Positions 29,001 through 39,978 of a DNA stretch of 64,000 bases are shown here, piece after piece (position 1 is the stretch's first letter; every line of letters starts with the position of its first letter). The stretch is from Rhytidiadelphus loreus (Eukaryota; Streptophyta; Bryopsida; Hypnales; Hylocomiaceae), in NCBI GenBank assembly GCA_947034895.1, contig OX344761.1, positions 26,114,863 through 26,178,862 on the forward strand, written 5' to 3'. The notes under the pieces are model-generated. The model saw nothing but the letters and a program-made list of their open reading frames with translations. It made no database searches and had not been told where the DNA came from. The position numbers and the translations under genes were made by a program.

Positions 29001-32000
29001 GTTGGGTTCACAACGCTCAGGGATTTCAGCCTTTGTAAGCATATTCGATTTTCTAGGATTTTCTTTCATCTAAGTTCCTTCCTTTTAAGAAATTACAAGA
29101 ACTTCAGTGCCCGAAACTTTGCGTAACAGAAGCGAATGAAGGAGCGGGAGGTGGAAAATCAAAAGCAGGTGGTTCTGGGACTATGTATCGACTCTCGACA
29201 TTTCGGGATGCACTACGCATTATTTTCAGAGATAATAATGTATCACATGCTGGTTCTTACAAGGTGAGCCCAACTTTTGGCAATCTTGGAGAAATTGACT
29301 TGGTTGGGTTCTTTACGAGGAGCATGGTTATGGAAGCTGCTGTTAATATATGATTAGAAGATTTCCTGATCTCTGTATGTGAAGAGCACTAGACTGTTCT
29401 TATTTAAACACAAATTCTTTTATGTTCAGGCGGAATCTGTGATTCTTCTAGTTCACTTGGTAATTGACATGGTATAAAGCAATAACTCATGACAGCGCAT
29501 CATGTTTCCAGGTTCACATCCATGAGCAAAGTGGTAGGGATGGGGACAAGGGTGGTGGAAGAGGTGATTTGTATACTTACGTAACATAGTATTGCTATCA
29601 GTGAACACCACATAGATGCTCAGAAGTTGTTAGTGTAAAAGATTTGCACTTGATAGTTTCCCGTATTTGTCTTGTTGGTTGTTTCTCTGGTTTTATAAGT
29701 GTCGTTCAAACATCTGCGAAGGTACCGGCATAATGAATATCTGTGCATTGCAAATGTATCGCAGTACTTAGATATCCTAGTTTGTCTTCTTCAGGTGCAA
29801 AAAAGGGTCGCATGTTGAGCTGGTGGTGTTTCAATCCTGGTTTAGCAATGGAGGAGTTTTCGAAGATGGGCGTGCGCTCTATCATATTGACTTCGGGAAC
29901 ATTAGCTCCTCTGGACTCATTTGCCCTTGAATTAAACCTGTAAGGGCCATTCATACTAGTACTTTGCAGATCAGGAAGCAGTCCCTGCTAAGTTCGTCAT
30001 TAGTGCTACATGATATCTTTCTGAGCTTTCACTGGTCACATTGCAGGCCATTTGATGTGCGACTAGAAAACCCCCACGTCATTGATTCAAGTCAAGTGTG
30101 GGTCGGAGTTGTTTCTTGTGGTCCTTCTGGACGATCCCTGAATTCATCTTATCGAACCCGTGACTCCATCGAATATAAAATGGAGCTTGGAAACACAATT
30201 GGTATGACTAGTTTGTGCAGAGAAAATACACGTCACACTTTTTAGACATCAAAGAAATTAACAGAGTTGGAAAGTTCCATTGTTGTTTCTTTATGAAGTA
30301 ATACACCTGCATATAATTAGTCACAAAACCAGAGACATTGCGATAACATACCCGTCTCTTTTTCCTTCGCAGTAAATTTTGCACGTATTGTGCCCGATGG
30401 TCTTCTTGTCTTCTTCCCATCCTACTATCTCCTCAACTCTTGTATTGAAGCTTGGCAAACAGTGGTAAGTAATCTGTTCACCCGTAATAAGCTTTTAATG
30501 CACTACACGGCTTTCCGTTCTCTCGTTTATTTTTGGTATTGTTGTAAGCTTGAAGGGAAACAAAAGCTGATTTGGGGGAATATTTCATGCAGACGTCTGG
30601 GTCAGCAGCCACAGCAGCCTCGGTTTGGGAACGAATCTGTAGGAACAAGCAACCTGTCGTTGAGCCCAGAGAATCGGCTCTTTTCAACCAAGCAAATGAG
30701 GTAAACTTTCTTACGAGGCAGCCGTTGGATTTAGACGTTGTGTTCTTGAAATTTTCTGCTGTGTTTACATACTCCATGCTATTTTGTCGACCTTCAATTT
30801 CTATATGCGTCTGCCACGATCTGGTAAATGAGGATGTACTGGGCAGGCTTATATTAAGTTATGTGCACCCAAAATCTCCAACAAAAATGTACAACATACA
30901 TTCATTTCAAGTGACAATTCTAGGTGCACATTTCTTATGTTAAATTTTCTTTTCCAGGATTTTGTAGCTAAAATCAACGACACCACCTCTACAGGGGCTA
31001 TATTCTTTGCTGTTTGTCGAGGGAAGGTACATCTTTTTATTCACTTATTTCTCCAACACCAACTAGTTAGTTTTTCTCATAGGATTACCTGTATTTTTTT
31101 CTTGAGTATTATTATTTTCTTAAATCTTTTAAATTTCATTTATGGCTGCATTTCAATTCTTGGAAATCTCTTGTATGGTACTCTACATACATAGTGAACT
31201 CAACTACGGTAACTCGTCTTTTCACTCGTAGGTGAGCGAAGGGCTTGATTTTGCAGACCGAGCAGGACGGGCTGTTGTTGTGACTGGAATACCTTTTGCC
31301 ATGAAGATGGATCCCAAGGTCTTGCTATTTGCTGACTTTTTAACTCTCTCTCTCTCTCTCAGCAAAATGCTCATACTCTATCTCTTCAATTAGGACGGAT
31401 CTCTTTCTCAGAAATTAGATTAGTCATCATGGTGCTTGTCAAATAAACCCTATTTGGTGTGGCAGGTGAGATTGAAAAGGGAATACCTTGATGAGCTGGT
31501 TCGTCTACCAGCTAGAAAGCACAAGGTGAATATTCCTTCCTTTTCCTCTTATGATGGAGATAAGTCCATCACATGTAATGAAACCCTGTTGCTTCGGAAA
31601 TTGACCGACTTCGCTGAAAAAATATCCGATTTGCTGAATTTTTTTCATTTAAGCATTTTGAGGATGACAGGCTTTGTTTACATATCTGTATTTTGCATCT
31701 ACAATTATACAGGTCATATTCTTTGCTGTTGATCTGACAGATCTGAGGTTGGGAGGCTGGGTTTGATGGGGGATTGTAGTGCATTTACAGTATGTCAAGC
31801 ATGCACTAAATTGCCTTGTTGAGGTACACATTTACAGGTTTTAACAGGGGAAGAGTGGTACGTCCAGCAAGCATCCCGGGCAGTCAACCAGGCAATTGGG
31901 CGAGTAATCCGTCATCGCAATGATTATGGAGCTATCATTCTCTGCGATGAAAGGTTCTTTCTTGTTCTCTACCACTCTGAATAGTTATTCGCTTCCACTT

Positions 32001-35000
32001 TGCATCTATGAAGGCAATTTGACATTTGTACAGCGTATATCATCTTTCACAGTAAGCAACTCTAAGACTTGTGCAGGTTCGGCCAATCAGGACCGCAAAA
32101 TCAAATGTCGCTTTGGCTGAGACCCTACATCAAGGTCAGCCGGTGGTTATTTTCTCATGTGTCTACAAGGTTCCCCTGCATCTTTTTCACTTCATTTTTT
32201 GTGATCCCTGTTGGTTGAAAATGTGAGTTGAATTTACTTGATAAATACTATTGTTCATATTCTTCTGCTCATCAGCGACAGAGTGATTGCTTTTTGGATG
32301 ATGCAGACCTATCATAAATTTGGAGATGCAGCTTTCAGTCTGACACGATTCTTTAAAGATAAAGATAATGGAGCTGGAACTCTTAAACCATCAATCGCAG
32401 TTGGTATTTCTACAGGTTGGTTTTGTCACTTCGATGCTGGTGTCTTTTGAGTTCGTTCATATGAGGAATATGTACGCAACGTAACTCATTTTAAGCCAAA
32501 GATGCAATTAGGATATGACTAGTGTGTTTTACAGTTGGTGTCGAGTACTCAAGGACAGCCCAACAAACAGTATCTTCCACTGCCATCAATTTCAGTGCTG
32601 CCACCAATCCTCTTCGTTTCTTGCAAGCGTCAGGGCTCCAAAGTTGCAAAAACAGAGCAGTGATAGAGAAAAATGATGGAAGCACCGATGGAATGAAGAG
32701 CTACATGTCTACAGTGAGCGTCACTTCTTCTTGGAATTCTGAAATTCTTTGAGGAGAAATTCTGATAGTGTCCAGCAGTTGTATTCTTTGGGCTAGTAAC
32801 AGAATTTCAGTAAAATTAGACTGTTTCAAGGAACTTTTAGACAACATCATAAAGAAAGTCTTTGCCATAATTCATAGAGAGGTCTCCCTATGGTCATAGT
32901 GGTTATTTGAAGGCCTCCTAATGTATCATGGGGAGATTTATGTATGACCACTAACCGCAGGGAGACGTGACCATGATTTGTGGCAAAGGTTCTCTTCATG
33001 ATGCTCTCTAAAAGTTCGTAAAAAAGTCTGATTTTACTGAAAATACTGTTTAGGTGCTTTCTAGATAAGATCTTAACATTTCAATGGAAAGATTTACTCA
33101 TTTCTTGAACATTGGATTTCTTGTAGGGATCAGTTTTCGCCCCACGTCATCCGGAAGTCTCATTACCTTCAGCACCTCGTGAATCTTTGTCAGCACTTCT
33201 TGCAGCAGATCGATTATCAAAAGGCGGTCACGTGCTGAAAGATGTGGCCATCACTGCTGCCAATTGTGCTGTTGGGAGTACTGCTGGGTTGGTTCATTTG
33301 TCCGGCAACGCTGGAGCCAGCAAAGGAGGAATCGCTGGACAGAGGATTCTTGGTCCAAGTCCTACTGCAAGGCTCAATGAACCTCAATGTTGGTTTATAT
33401 TTTCAACTTTTGTCCTCATAAAGTATTCAAATAATAAAGTATTCAAATATTGAGTTTTCATTATCTAACTTCAGATAGACGATATTATTTCTCATCAAAT
33501 TGTGTTGATTGACTTATCTGAATTTATCATCTGAATAACAATGTTGAGGGTTGTGGTGTGAAGCTTTATGTCGATCAGCGGAAACCTCTTCGAGCAGTAT
33601 GACATCGTATCTGAAAGATCTTGGTCCATGTCCTTGCGTTCGTCCCAAATCGAACAGCCGTCGTGAAGAAGAAATGGAGTCTGCTGCCAAGCCAGAAGAG
33701 ATTTTGCCTGCTAATCAGAAGGACACGGCACCCAAAGACGAAAAGAGTAGAAGAGCTGCAAACTTCTTGAAGGAGGTATTGTAATATCGTATTTTATAGT
33801 CATTCATCACAGCAGACCCCCCCCCCCCCCCCCCCCCCCCCCCCCTTATTTGATTGACAAGTTATTGATGATACGTTAAGGAACTTCAAATTCATATAAT
33901 CCCTATGCTAAGTTTCTGTTAATCTAACGCAATGGTGTGAACTTAATGTTAGTGTCGTTGGCCTCACATTATACTGGCGACTTTTGAGTTAACATTAAGT
34001 CAACAGTAAGTTGACATTAATTCAACGTTATCTTAATATTGCTCTAATTTTTTATTAGATTAACATTAATCTACCTTAACACCCTTGTGAATCTTATAGG
34101 GGATCTTTTGAGATGTCTGCCAAGTTCTCTTGAAAGCACTTCAGTCGAATTTTGTTCTCTTGACTAATGTTATTTAATTGCTGAGCAGGTAAGGGGTCGT
34201 CTCAGTTCCGGAGAGTACAAGGGATTCCTGGAATGTATGAAAGGTCTGAAGAACCAAACTATGAACATGGACAAGCTTCTACAGTTAGTTGGAAATTATT
34301 TCTCTGCTCCAGAACGCCTCTATCTACTGCGGAGGTTCGATGGCACCTTCCGACTTCATCTTCTGTTGATGTTTATGCTTAGTCCTTGTGCCTCAATTCG
34401 CTCCTTCAGATTATAACTCACTCACTGTTCCCTTCACTCCTGAATTTAGGATCGTGTGAGGTCAATATATGGCCGAAGCTGCATTACTTTTGAAGTATTG
34501 AATCTCCTACATTGGAACTGAAGTGATGTGCTGTTGTTCTTTTTAGTTTTGGAGAATTTGTACCAAGCCACCACCGTGCTGCTTACGAGGATCTTTTGGC
34601 AGCTAAACATGCAGCTCGTGGAGTGTTACTAGGTTTTTGTCCATACCTTTCTCCAGAGCCTTGAGATTAATAACTTCAGAATCCGCCATTAACCCCGAAA
34701 TCCCAAAGTTAATGTAGAAAGCCTATTTTGGTGACTCTGAAATAATATTTCTATTGTTCACATATGCAGGGTATGATTTCTTCTTTCTTTTGGCACATTT
34801 TGTTATCTTCCTTGAAGCTTCCTAAATGATTTATTTGAAAGCAGACACTCTTGGTCATTGGGGCACTTAACTTCCTTCAAATTTTCAGAGTCTGCAAAAC
34901 TCAAGTATCGCATCATCATTTATTGAACATTAGATAACGGGTGAATGTGGCGGATTACAGACAACCTCTCAGGTCAGGGAACTAGCAGACCAAATGTCTT

Positions 35001-35216
35001 TAGTTTCCTGAGCAGAAGCCGAAATCCTCCGCCTCCTCTTTCTCCTACTGAGGGTCGCCCAGTCAAAGAGGCTAGAACGACTTCCAAGACAGGTGAGGTG
35101 CTTTGTAAACCTGATTGTTCAAGTTACGCATGCTGTGTTTGCAGACAATCGAACGTCTTGAGCTAATTGTTTTGGTTGTTCATCTTTTTGCAGTAGTAGG
35201 TCGTGGAAAGCCGTGA
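26015..35216 (+). CDS. RTEL1: RTEL1 helicase (regulator of telomere elongation)
   Basis: Nuclear Fe-S superfamily-2 5'-3' DNA helicase that unwinds D-loops, T-loops and other secondary structures in telomere maintenance and recombination control. I read 26 exons: 26015-26116, 26813-27105, 27437-27576, 27682-27802, 28012-28162, 28390-28552, 28716-28889, 29100-29263, 29512-29563, 29795-29939, 30047-30201, 30373-30464, 30593-30700, 30958-31026, 31232-31318, 31466-31525, 31838-31953, 32077-32134, 32307-32403, 32535-32713, 33127-33388, 33564-33775, 34189-34334, 34547-34632, 34961-35092 and 35194-35216. The 3387 nt (1128 aa) stay in frame. Seen are Walker A SPTGTGKT (Lys48), Fe-S cysteines C145/C162/C171/C220, DEAH at 264-267, motif [12 protein letters not shown] (710-719), and a harmonin-like helical segment at about 1001-1078. 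Intron 5 is GC-AG. The acceptor of exon 22 could instead be 33579. If exon 24 is read through, a stop occurs at 34664. Confidence 0.93.
27183..27405. repeat. tandem duplication inside RTEL1 intron 2
   Basis: Two copies with a period of about 115 bp share GTCTTTGTAGTGTGAGTT and GTGGAGATTTGGTTATTGT in the same order (27183-27292 and 27299-27405). The copies are diverged at many positions. The duplication is intronic, with no effect on the reading frame. Confidence 0.7.
28163..28389 (+). other. GC-AG intron (RTEL1 intron 5)
   Basis: Exon 5 ends in ...GAGGCTCACAATTTG, directly followed by GCAAGT, the consensus of GC donors. Exon 6 begins GAAGGAATTTGC after GTGCAG. Only this junction joins the DEAH box to the conserved [10 protein letters not shown] segment in frame. 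The alternative GT four bases later (GCAA|GTTAC) breaks the phase. Confidence 0.8.
32805..33043. mobile_element. foldback element in RTEL1 intron 20
   Basis: The left arm from 32805 (TTTCAGTAAAATTAGACTG...) and the right arm ending at 33043 (...CTGATTTTACTGAAA) are about 100-bp inverted repeats with scattered mismatches, including shared CTTTTAGA, CATCAT, CTTTGCCA and GTCTCCCT blocks. The element is non-coding and lies entirely within the intron. Confidence 0.75.
33817..33845. repeat. poly-C tract, 29 bp, in RTEL1 intron 22
   Basis: There are 29 consecutive C residues. The RNA strand would be C-rich, and the opposite strand could form a G-quadruplex. Exact length is uncertain in any assembly. 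Confidence 0.95.
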
Positions 35217-36189
35217 CAAAGGCATTAAGCTATTTTATGCACTAGCAGCATGAGGAGCCATGCTTTGGCACTATTGGGAGGTATGTATTCATGAAAGCAT
35301 CTAACAGAAATAACACAAGATTGTGCACATTGAGTGATTACTTGCATAATTTCGGTTTAGGGTTCAAAATATGAGTTGTTCAACTCTTCACTTGTGTAAC
35401 CCGTTTGATATTGCATTTTGATTACAGCTTAGGATTATCGGTAGGCGGGATGGAATCAAGGATGGCATGTTAGCAGTTTCCAGCTCTTTGGAAAGTTTGG
35501 TTGAGAACTTCATTTTGGTGGTTGAAAGATAGCAGTCTCCAGGGCTTATACCAGGTTATTTGGTGCTTTTCATCACTTTTTATGAAACCAATTGTTTCTT
35601 AGTTGTATATAATATGCGTTCCTGGCTTTGGGCTCATTATAAACCAAAAGAAGAGTAGACCACATGTGACCAGGCTGGGTCTCAATTCGTCAATTCTTAC
35701 GAGCGATAATGCTCGACCTCTAATGGACCTCATGTATTTTTAGCAGTTCTGAGTAGGTTATACAGGAAATTTTCTATTGCCCAAATTTATTTATTTTTTG
35801 ACCACATGCAATGTTCTTCCCTAAATTCTATTTTTCCTAGCATGATGAATTGAATCGTTTATTCTAAATCTATGGCCTTTTTGCAGTGAACTTGTTATTG
35901 AGATTGCCTTCGAGCAAATTCTGTAAGGAAAATCTATATAATTGTTCTGCCAGAGTGCACGGTATATCACTTCCCCCAAAGTATCATATACATCACAATG
36001 TTGGGACTTTTGCAATTGTTGCATACAGTATGGGCTTACTGATGCAATTTTGAGTTGCACACCTTGAAGTTGAAATGAGCTAATTGAACCTCAAATCTAA
36101 ACTTCTTAAAACAGTATGCACAACTCCTAGCAACAACCTTGTAGCAAACTTTCATTGTTGTACCGTAGTCCTATTTAACTTGAAATTTT

Positions 36190-36787
36190 CCATCCAACTC
36201 AAATTTTCCATTTACTTTTGAAGAGCCTTCAATTTCCTCAGTTGTCTCTCACTCTTAAGTATATTTTCAGATAATAGTATTGCAAATTTCCTCATTATGG
36301 TATTATTGACTTCTATAAAGAAAAATATTTAATCCATGGATCATCCTTGTATGGTATTCTGTTAGTTTCTTGCTATTTACTCTTGATATGAATTTTTGCC
36401 ATAAAAATGATATTTTTTGAATTTGAGTTCAACTAATGAAATGAAGCTTATTGAATGTAGTTTCTATTCCAATTGAAATTTTTGAAAAATTTGGGTCTAT
36501 AGCCATGGTTTATTGATTTTTTAATTTTAGAGTGACAAGATAACTTTGATTTTATTATATTATAATGTACATTTACAATGAAAATTTATGATTTTTTGAA
36601 TATATTTTGTACTTGATATGAATTTTCTTCAATTTTTTCTTAAACAAATCAAAATAATTTTAAATTTTTCCAAGAAAATTTTATGACTTGTAGTAGGCAT
36701 ATGACTTCATATTTGAAAAATAAATAAATATTTTTTTATTTGTATCTAGTTGTAAAATGGTAGTAGGCCACGCTTCTTGGGTTAAGT
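36190..36787. repeat. dispersed repeat, copy 2 (pairs with 24893-25490)
   Basis: Same family and orientation as the copy between PIG-T and RTEL1, so the RTEL1 gene sits between two direct copies about 11 kb apart. The right end reads TTGGGTTAA, and another TTAACCCTTAAAG start lies 15 bp further on, suggesting back-to-back TTAA-type elements. Confidence 0.6.
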
Positions 36788-38027
36788 TAAAGAACAACTT
36801 AACCCTTAAAGAACACTAAGGCCAAAAAGTGCTCAATGGATGACTTCACTAATAAAACAAAGAATGCACCTAAAGGTATGTTTCCATTTGGCCTTAGAAA
36901 GGTTCTTAGGATGTAGTATTAGGGCCACTTTACACCTAGAGACTGGGCCAATTCCCCTTGAGGCCGATTATTCAACATTCTATGGACCTAAAATTGGACT
37001 TTCATTTTTGGTGCACCCAATTCAGTGAGCTTGAGCCATGTCAAATCATGTCTTTTGTGATAAAAATTTTTATTGCACCAAATTGGCATGGACTCTAGAT
37101 ATAAAGGAGTTGGGACAAATTTCAAGATTTTGTCCCATCATAAGTGAGGATTCTTGGCCTTTAACATAGTAAATTAGCCTGACGTCTATGGTGGGAACAC
37201 CATAAACGGTTAAAATAAGCATTTCAACCTATAGGATATGGGAAATTCTTTGAGAAATTGAGCTCAATGTGTGCAAAAACAAGGATGAGGAAGAATGCAA
37301 AAAAAATGAAATTTTTTTCTCCAAAAATGAATATTTTAAACAATATAAATGTGGATTTTTCATATGGTCCCATTCTTGTTATAGGTTCACCTAAAACGGC
37401 TACCTTTGAAACTTGTTCCTAATCAAGTGTGAGTCAAGCAAATTCAAGCAAATAAAATCTTTTCAGGATTTTTTCAAAGCTAGCTATTGTTGATTTTAGG
37501 ACAACCTAATCTCCCATTACAGGGAGAATAACCGTTATTGGTATTCCTACTTTAAGTATAAAGCAACCCTTAGCTATAAGATTTCCAGCACATTCTCACC
37601 TATGTTCTTTGGTATCCACTGGACCTACATGGCGTGTGATGTGGCATGCAAAAAAAAACAGTTTTATGTTCATTATTTACTGGTAAGTGCTTGTCAAAAG
37701 ATTCTTATTTATTTCAAGAAATGAAGATTTTAGAGATTATGGGCGTTATTACATAATTGAGCCTCACAAGGCCCATTACATAAGAGCATTGGCTAGTATA
37801 GGCAAAAATCAAAAGATCCAACCTTATAAAATAAAAAATATTGAAATTATTCAACAAGCACCTCACATAGATTTGAATGTCACTTTTGATGTGAAAGATT
37901 GTAGATGTACAAACAATCTCTTCATACAAGTAGGGTGGTAGGAGGTAAAACAACTCATGTGGGATATGTAAATTAGGATTAGTACAAGTTCAATCATTCA
38001 TATCCAATTTAGTCAAAAGCATGATTT

Positions 38028-38393
38028 GTGTTCAATATATAATTTCAAACCTCATTTTGGCATAGTAAAATAACTTTTTTCAAGAAACTTTTAACCTTAG
38101 AAAAGTTGTTAAATCAAGCTAAATTTCATCTCCAAAAATATGTTTGAGATTTCAAGTCTCTAATCAAAAGTTAGGGACAAAATTTAGAAGGGTTGGGAGG
38201 GACATTTTCCTTAACATTTTCAAATATCCTCATTTTATTTTGTCCATAATTTTTATTTTGGAGGCTCAAAATCATAAAAGGATTTTTTGGAGATGAAAGT
38301 TTGCTTGATTTAATAACTTTTCTTAGTTCAAAGTTGCTTGAAAAAAGTTATTCTACTATGCCAAAATGAGGTTTGAAATTATACATTGAACAC
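38028..38393. mobile_element. foldback element, about 110-bp inverted arms
   Basis: The left arm 38028-38137 (GTGTTCAAT...TTTCAAACCTCATTTTGGCA) is closely matched by the reverse complement at 38284-38393, around a spacer of about 145 bp. There are few mismatches. The element is non-coding and its superfamily is unknown. Confidence 0.75.
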
Positions 38394-39617
38394 AATTTTG
38401 GGTTTTTGACAATGAATAGTCACTCTCATCTTTGAATTATCCCATACCCTCTAAGGATTCATGATGGACAATTGATTTCATTATAAAAACAACCTCTTTA
38501 CCCTGTACTTTCACATTACATGGGATTCAGCCTTGGGGAGGGTGGTTTTAGGCTGGTTTCTATTGTTGGAAGTTAGCTTGTGTTGCCAGAAAAAAAAATT
38601 AAAAATACAATTAAAAAAACAAGATAAATTTAAATTTTTAAATAATATTTAAATACTTAAATAAAATATAAATAATATTTAAAAAATAATTTTTTAATAA
38701 TTGCTAATATGGTCGTCTCTTGACGACATCAGCATCCTATGTGGCGGAGTTCCCAACGTTTGGGAACGCATAGGAACTTGCAGCCTTCTACTTCATCAGA
38801 ATCCCATCTAATGTTGTAATTGTTGAAGTAAGTCCTTTGTATTGCCATCAAAAAAAGCTCTTGATTGTAGATGGTAATTGGACTACTTTGGACATTATCT
38901 TTTTTGACAACTTGGTCACATAATTTTTGCTAAATTTGACCCAAAAAAATTCCATTTTATTTTTTCCAATTTTCTTTGTAATAATTGTGTTTTGCAGGCC
39001 TTGCTCTACAACTATGTTATTGAATGTTAGGCCCTAAGTTTGAATGACTAAGAAATTAAAATGACCATAATCTTGACAAAACAATGTCAAACCAACTCAG
39101 AACTAATGTTTCCATTTTAGGTGTCCTATTAGAAGAGAGTTTTTTAGGTGTAGGTTTGTTTCAAAATGGGCTTATAAACTCTGTTTGCCAAGATGGTTGA
39201 TGGTTCACCATAGTAGATGCTCTTTGGCCCAAGGGCCGGTTTTGTGTTTCAACCATCATAAATAGCTAGCGCCCTGGCAGAGTGGGCCCCACCTCTTCAA
39301 GCGGTGCTCTTCTTGTACTCTATGGTCTTGTTAGTGTCGGTTACTTGTTCCCCTTCCCTCTCCTCCCCCCGTCCGCTTGCAATTAGATTTTTGTCATTCT
39401 TTTCTTGCAATAAACGTTTCCTTTATTTGTATTAAAAAAAAATTTAAAATCAAATGTTTTTTTGGAACCTACAACTTTCCATTTTTGTCAAAGGTATTAT
39501 CATTTTGCAACCACTCTTACCAAATGCCAAGTGTGGACATACCTTAAGTTATTAGTCCAACAATCGAAGCAATTTTGGTGACTACCTTCGTCACAGAGGT
39601 TGTGTCCATTAACAGCC

Positions 39618-39978
39618 GGTCTCCATTAGCTGGCTGGGCCTCCAGGTGCTAGAGAGGTCTGGACCTGCAAGTTGGAGGGCGCCCTGCTTCTAGCGGCTTT
39701 CCATTGTGCCTAGAGGACCGGACCTGCAGGCCACAAAAAAAAAAACTTTTTTCACTCCTCAAGCAGAAGTGGAGGCGGAGGCGGGGGCGAGGACGTTGCA
39801 TGCAAAACAATGGGGACCATCTAGTACAATTCACAGGGATAAGTCAACATACTGACCTCCAGTTCTCTAAATAGGGGGTCCGGCAGGAGGGTCCGACTCC
39901 TCCAACCCTGCACTTCCTATTTGCGCAGCCTGAAGCATGGACCTCTAGCCCAGACCTCCAAGCACTAATGGAGACTGG
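39618..39978. mobile_element. putative foldback/MITE, GC-richer than flanks
   Basis: GGTCTCCATTAG at 39618-39629 faces CTAATGGAGACTGG at 39965-39978. Looser matches (CTCCAGGTGCTAGAG against CTCTAGCCCAGACCTCC) continue inwards. The element is non-coding. The target-site duplication was not resolved. Confidence 0.45.

Noticed and set aside
34633..34664. Ending RTEL1 at the in-frame stop at 34664
   Set aside because: Two further exons splice in phase with good GT-AG sites, giving a longer coherent tail. The short form remains possible as an intron-retained isoform.
37687..37941. 84-codon plus-strand frame
   Set aside because: AT-rich low-information sequence with an equally long antisense frame and no domain similarity I recognise.
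39240..39440. Possible SINE or processed-transcript tail with AATAAA and an A-tract
   Set aside because: No polymerase III boxes, coding remnant or target-site duplication could be shown.
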